Assembly (NCBI RefSeq): GCF_000003605.2
Contig: NW_003132354.1
Coordinates: 29,025 to 39,658, forward strand
Reading direction: 5' to 3'
DNA: 10,634 nt
Source of the DNA: Saccoglossus kowalevskii
Taxonomy: Eukaryota > Hemichordata > Enteropneusta > Harrimaniidae
The notes under the pieces were generated by a model. That model did not search any database. It had not been told where the DNA came from and saw only the letters and a program-made list of their open reading frames with translations. This document shows positions 7,654-10,634 of the stretch, in pieces (position 1 is the first letter of the stretch; each line of letters begins with the position of its first letter). The translations under genes and the position numbers were made by a program.

Positions 7654-7852
7654 CTGTAGAATACTTTATTTTTGCTTGGAATTTATTTTCGCTGAAGCGA
7701 TGATTTCGTGAAAATAAAATCCAGCGAATATACTGTTTTTCCTATATTTCACATTAAACTCATGAAAAATCAGTGAAAATATATTCCAAGCAAAACGCCC
7801 AAAAAGCCTTTTCAGCGAAAATTAATTCCAGCGAAAATAAAGTATTCCACAG
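7654..7852. mobile_element. MITE with ~43-bp terminal inverted repeats and TA target duplication
   Basis: The left end (7654-7696, starting CTGTAGAATACTTTATTTTT) and the reverse complement of the right end (7811-7852, starting CTGTGGAATACTTTATTTTC) agree at 39 of 43 positions. Both ends continue to TTTTCGCTGAA. The dinucleotide TA flanks both sides (7652-7653 and 7853-7854), as expected for a TA-targeting cut-and-paste family such as Tc1/mariner. At 199 bp with no transposase frame it is a non-autonomous miniature element. The interior carries further partial copies of the terminal motif: GAAAATATATTCCAAGC (7776-7792) is a second near-match to the left arm, and CCAGCGAATA lies near 7722. Superfamily assignment is tentative. 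Confidence 0.88.
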
Positions 7853-7854
7853 TA

Positions 7855-8283
7855 TTGCCGATAAACCGGTACTCAGGTATTTCATTGTTCACAAATTTGA
7901 AAATAACAAAGAGATAACAAAAATTTGTTGTTATCGCTCTTTTTTTACCGTTCTCAAAAAGGATGGATTTCAACAACAACTTTTTGGCGTTCGAATAATA
8001 CCACTTGCAGCAACTACTAGGATCTGAAAATAGCATCACAGTGAGTCTTCGCATTGTGTATATTTCCCCAGTGCTAATTCAGCACTATATCACGGTTACT
8101 AGAAATCGATACACTGTCAATTTTTTCATTTGAATAAATGATACTATTATATGTAAATATTTATTGTAATGCAATATTTATCAGTCAATAATTACACAGT
8201 GCTACAACAAAACAAAACAAGTCATTGTCAATGACATAGTCCCTGTCATGTTTATAGTGATTTTGTCAAACAATAAAAAGAAT
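7855..8283. other. AT-rich intron sequence, no gene found
   Basis: About 430 bp between the MITE and minisatellite C. It contains a perfect short palindrome GTCATTGTCAATGAC (8221-8235). Open frames that reach in from the MITE (7773-8027 plus strand, 7812-8054 minus strand) have no recognisable content. Confidence 0.6.
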
Positions 8284-10634
8284 AGTCACATTACAACAGT
8301 TCATGTCACTTGAGTTCATGTATTCATGTCACATTACAACAGTTTATGTCACTTGAGTTCATGTATTCATGTCACATTACAACAGTTCATGTCACTTGAG
8401 TTCATGTATTCATGTCACATTACAACAGTTCATGTCACTTGAGTTCATGTGTTCAGGTCACATTACAACAGTTCATGCTACAGGTCACAATACAACAGTT
8501 CATGTCACTTGAGTTCATGTGTTCAGGTCACTTGAGTTCATGTATTCATGTCACATTACAACAGTTCATGTCACTTGAGTTCATGTATTCATGTCACATT
8601 ACAACAGTTCATGTCACTTGAGTTCATGTGTTCAGGTCACATTACAACAGTTCATGCTACAGGTCACAATACAACAGTTCATGTCACTTGAGTTCATGTG
8701 TTCAGGTCACTTGAGTTCATGTGTTCAGGTCACATTACAACAGTTCATGTCACTTGAGTTCATGTATTCATGTCACATTACAACAGTTCATGTCACTTGA
8801 GTTCATGTGTTCAGGTCACATTACAACAGTTCATGCTACAGGTCACAATACAACAGTTCATGTCACTTGAGTTCATGTGTTCAGGTCACTTGAGTTCATG
8901 TATTCATGTCACATTACAACAGTTCATGTCACTTGAGTTCATGTATTCAGGTCACAATACAACAGTTCATGTCACTTGTGTGCATGCATTCATGTCACAT
9001 TACAACAGTTCATGTCACTTGAGTTCATGTGTTCAGGTCACATTACAACAGTTCATGCTACAGGTCACAATACAACAGTTCATGTCACTTGAGTTCATGT
9101 GTTCAGGTCACTTGAGTTCATGTATTCATGTCACATTACAACAGTTCATGTCACTTGAGTTCATGTGTTCAGGTCACATTACAACAGTTCATGTCACTTG
9201 AGTTCATGTATTCAGGTCACAATACAACAGTTCATGTCACTTGTGTTCATGTATTCAGGTCATATTACAACAGTTCATGTCACTTGAGTTCATGTATTCA
9301 TGTCACATTACAACAGTTTATGTCACTTGAGTTCATGTATTCATGTCACATTACAACAGTTCATGTCACTTGAGTTCATGTATTCAGGTCACAATACAAC
9401 AGTTCATGTCACTTGTGTGCATGTATTCAGGTCACAATACAACAGTTCATGTCACTTGTGTGCATGCATTCAGGTCACATTACAACAGTTCGTGTCACTT
9501 GAGTTCATGTATTCATGTCACATTACAACAGTTCATGTCACTTGAGTTCAACAGTTCATGCTACAGGTCACAATACAACAGTTCATGTCACTTGAGTTCA
9601 TGTATTCATGTCACTTGAGTTCATGTGTTCAGGTCACAATATAACAGTTCATGTCACTTGAGTTCATGTATTCAGGTCACATTACAACAGTTCATGTCAC
9701 TTGAGTTCATGTATTCAGGTCACATTACAACAGTTCATGTCACTTGAGTTCATGTATTCAGGTCACATTACAACAGTTCATGTCACTTGAGTTCATGTAT
9801 TCATGTCACATTACAACAGTTCATGTCACTTGAGTTCATGTATTCAGGTCACATTACAACAGTTCATGTCACTTGAGTTCATGTGTTCAAGTATTACAAC
9901 AGTTCATGTCACTTGAGTTCATGTGTTCAAGTATTACAACAGTTCATGTCACTTGAGTTCATGTATTCATGTCACATTACAACAGTTCATGTCACTTGAG
10001 TTCATGTATTCATGTCACATTACAACAGTTCATGTCACTTGAGTTCATGTATTCATGTCACATTACAACAGTTCATGTCACTTGAGTTCATGTGTTCAGG
10101 TCACATTACAACAGTTCATGCCACAGGTCACAATACAACAGTTCATGTCACTTGAGTTCATGTATTCATGTCACTTGAGTTCATGTATTCATGTCACATT
10201 ACAACAGTTCATGTCACTTGAATTCATGTGTTCAGGTCACTTGAATTCATGTGTTCAGGTCACTTGAATTCATGTGTTCAGGTCACATTACAACAGTTCA
10301 TGTCACTTGAGTTCATGTATTTATGTCACATTACAACAGTTCATGTCACTTGAGTTCATGTGTTCAGGTCACATTACAACAGTTCATGCTACAGGTCACA
10401 ATACAACAGTTCATGTCACTTGAGTTCATGTATTCATGTCACATTACAACAGTTCATGTCACTTGAGTTCATGTATTCATGTCACTTGAGTTCATGTATT
10501 CATGTCACATTACAACAGTTCATGTCACTTGAATTCATGTGTTCAGGTCACATTACAACAGTTCATGTCACTTGAGTTTATGTGTTCAGGTCACATTACA
10601 ACAGTTCATGTCACTTGAGTTCATGTGTTCAAGT
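8284..10634. repeat. Minisatellite C, 43-bp unit with shortened variants, open at right edge
   Basis: About 2.35 kb of tandem units, basically CACATTACAACAGTTCATGT followed by CACTTGAGTTCATG and TATTCATGT, 43 bp in full. Each full unit with a TATTCATGT ending has three TTCATGT heptamers. Interspersed are a 23-bp short unit that lacks the ACATTACAACAG half, a 27-bp unit ending GCTACAGGT, and CACAATACAACAG variants. Two 40-bp AAGTATTACAACAG units occur near 9888 and 9928, and the window ends in GTGTTCAAGT, the start of the same variant. Open frames of up to 143 codons across the array are periodicity artefacts: the period is not a multiple of three and the same peptides recur in several frames. 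It lies in the presumed FBXW7 upstream intron. Confidence 0.97.
8412..8948. repeat. 179-bp higher-order repeat inside minisatellite C (three copies)
   Basis: Subunits of 43, 27, 43, 23 and 43 bp form a 179-bp block repeated three times in succession. The marker GCTACAG falls at 8477, 8656 and 8835, exactly 179 bp apart. A fourth copy starts at 8991 after an extra monomer of 42 bp carrying TGTGTGCATGCATTC, which puts its marker at 9057. Further single GCTACAG or GCCACAG markers at 9560, 10120 and 10388 show partial blocks. Confidence 0.9.

Larger units (their letters stand above)
4454..10634 (-). other. Presumed FBXW7 intron upstream of the F-box exon (partial)
   Basis: The F-box exon begins in phase 0 in the middle of the domain, so it cannot be the first coding exon. 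I scanned the minus strand of 4454-10634 for the expected preceding segment (an ISLLPKE-like end followed by a GT donor) and saw none. The intron therefore appears to exceed 6.1 kb and to continue past the right edge. It holds the Helitron-like cluster, a TIR element and minisatellite C. A short or poorly conserved alternative first exon cannot be excluded. Confidence 0.7.

Noticed and set aside
7812-8054. 80-codon minus-strand frame
   Set aside because: It begins in flanking unique sequence and ends inside the right arm of the MITE; no domain is visible.
8221-8235. Perfect palindrome GTCATTGTCAATGAC as a possible regulatory hairpin
   Set aside because: The stem is only 7 bp, the loop of one base is too tight to form a hairpin easily, and there is no supporting context.
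8412-10575. Many overlapping plus-strand frames rich in SHYNSSCHLSSC-type repeats (up to 143 codons)
   Set aside because: The same peptides recur in several frames because the 43-bp unit is not a multiple of three. There is no start context, splice signal or flanking unique coding sequence.
8284-10634. CRISPR-like alternation of repeats and spacers
   Set aside because: The intervals between repeats are themselves repeats, there are no unique spacers or cas genes, and the flanking gene is animal.

Overview
The window is a piece of an animal genome and carries part of one recognisable gene. Two exons on the minus strand encode the C-terminal part of the F-box domain plus linker (4193-4453) and the first WD40 blade (1116-1229) of an FBXW7/archipelago/Sel-10 orthologue, the substrate receptor of an SCF ubiquitin ligase. 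Both exons start and end in phase 0, both have GT-AG borders, and together they read as one uninterrupted protein segment of 125 residues. Only about 375 bp (3.5%) of the window is coding. Everything else is intron or presumed intron of this gene.

The organism is most likely a marine invertebrate, and a bivalve mollusc is my best guess. The 5735-7140 block has head-to-tail core repeats of about 156 bp, a GACGAC-rich tail and a terminal AGCTCCGC hairpin. That layout resembles the 'pearl'/Helitron-like non-autonomous elements known from bivalves. This rests on recall of family architecture, so the species assignment is tentative.

Layout from left to right: 1-613, a minisatellite with a 44-bp unit, open at the left edge. 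614-1115, AT-rich intron with a CTCF-like motif at 1006-1023. 1116-1229, the WD40 exon. 1230-4192, an intron of 2963 bp holding a tRNA-derived SINE with a perfect 13-bp target duplication (1471-1893), a lone diverged unit of the left-edge minisatellite (2188-2221) and a minisatellite with a 33-35-bp unit (2634-4116). 4193-4453, the F-box exon. 4454-10634, presumed upstream intron holding the pearl/Helitron-like cluster, a 199-bp TIR element with TA duplication (7654-7852) and a minisatellite with a 43-bp unit and higher-order structure (8284-10634), open at the right edge.

Tandem and dispersed repeats make up roughly 60% of the window. Most open frames in the sequence are by-products of these repeats. 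I found no bacterial-type system, CRISPR array or second protein-coding gene. The more interesting signals are in repeat evolution: an isolated relic of one minisatellite, concatenated Helitron-like elements with position-specific repeat subtypes, and two independent higher-order repeat structures.
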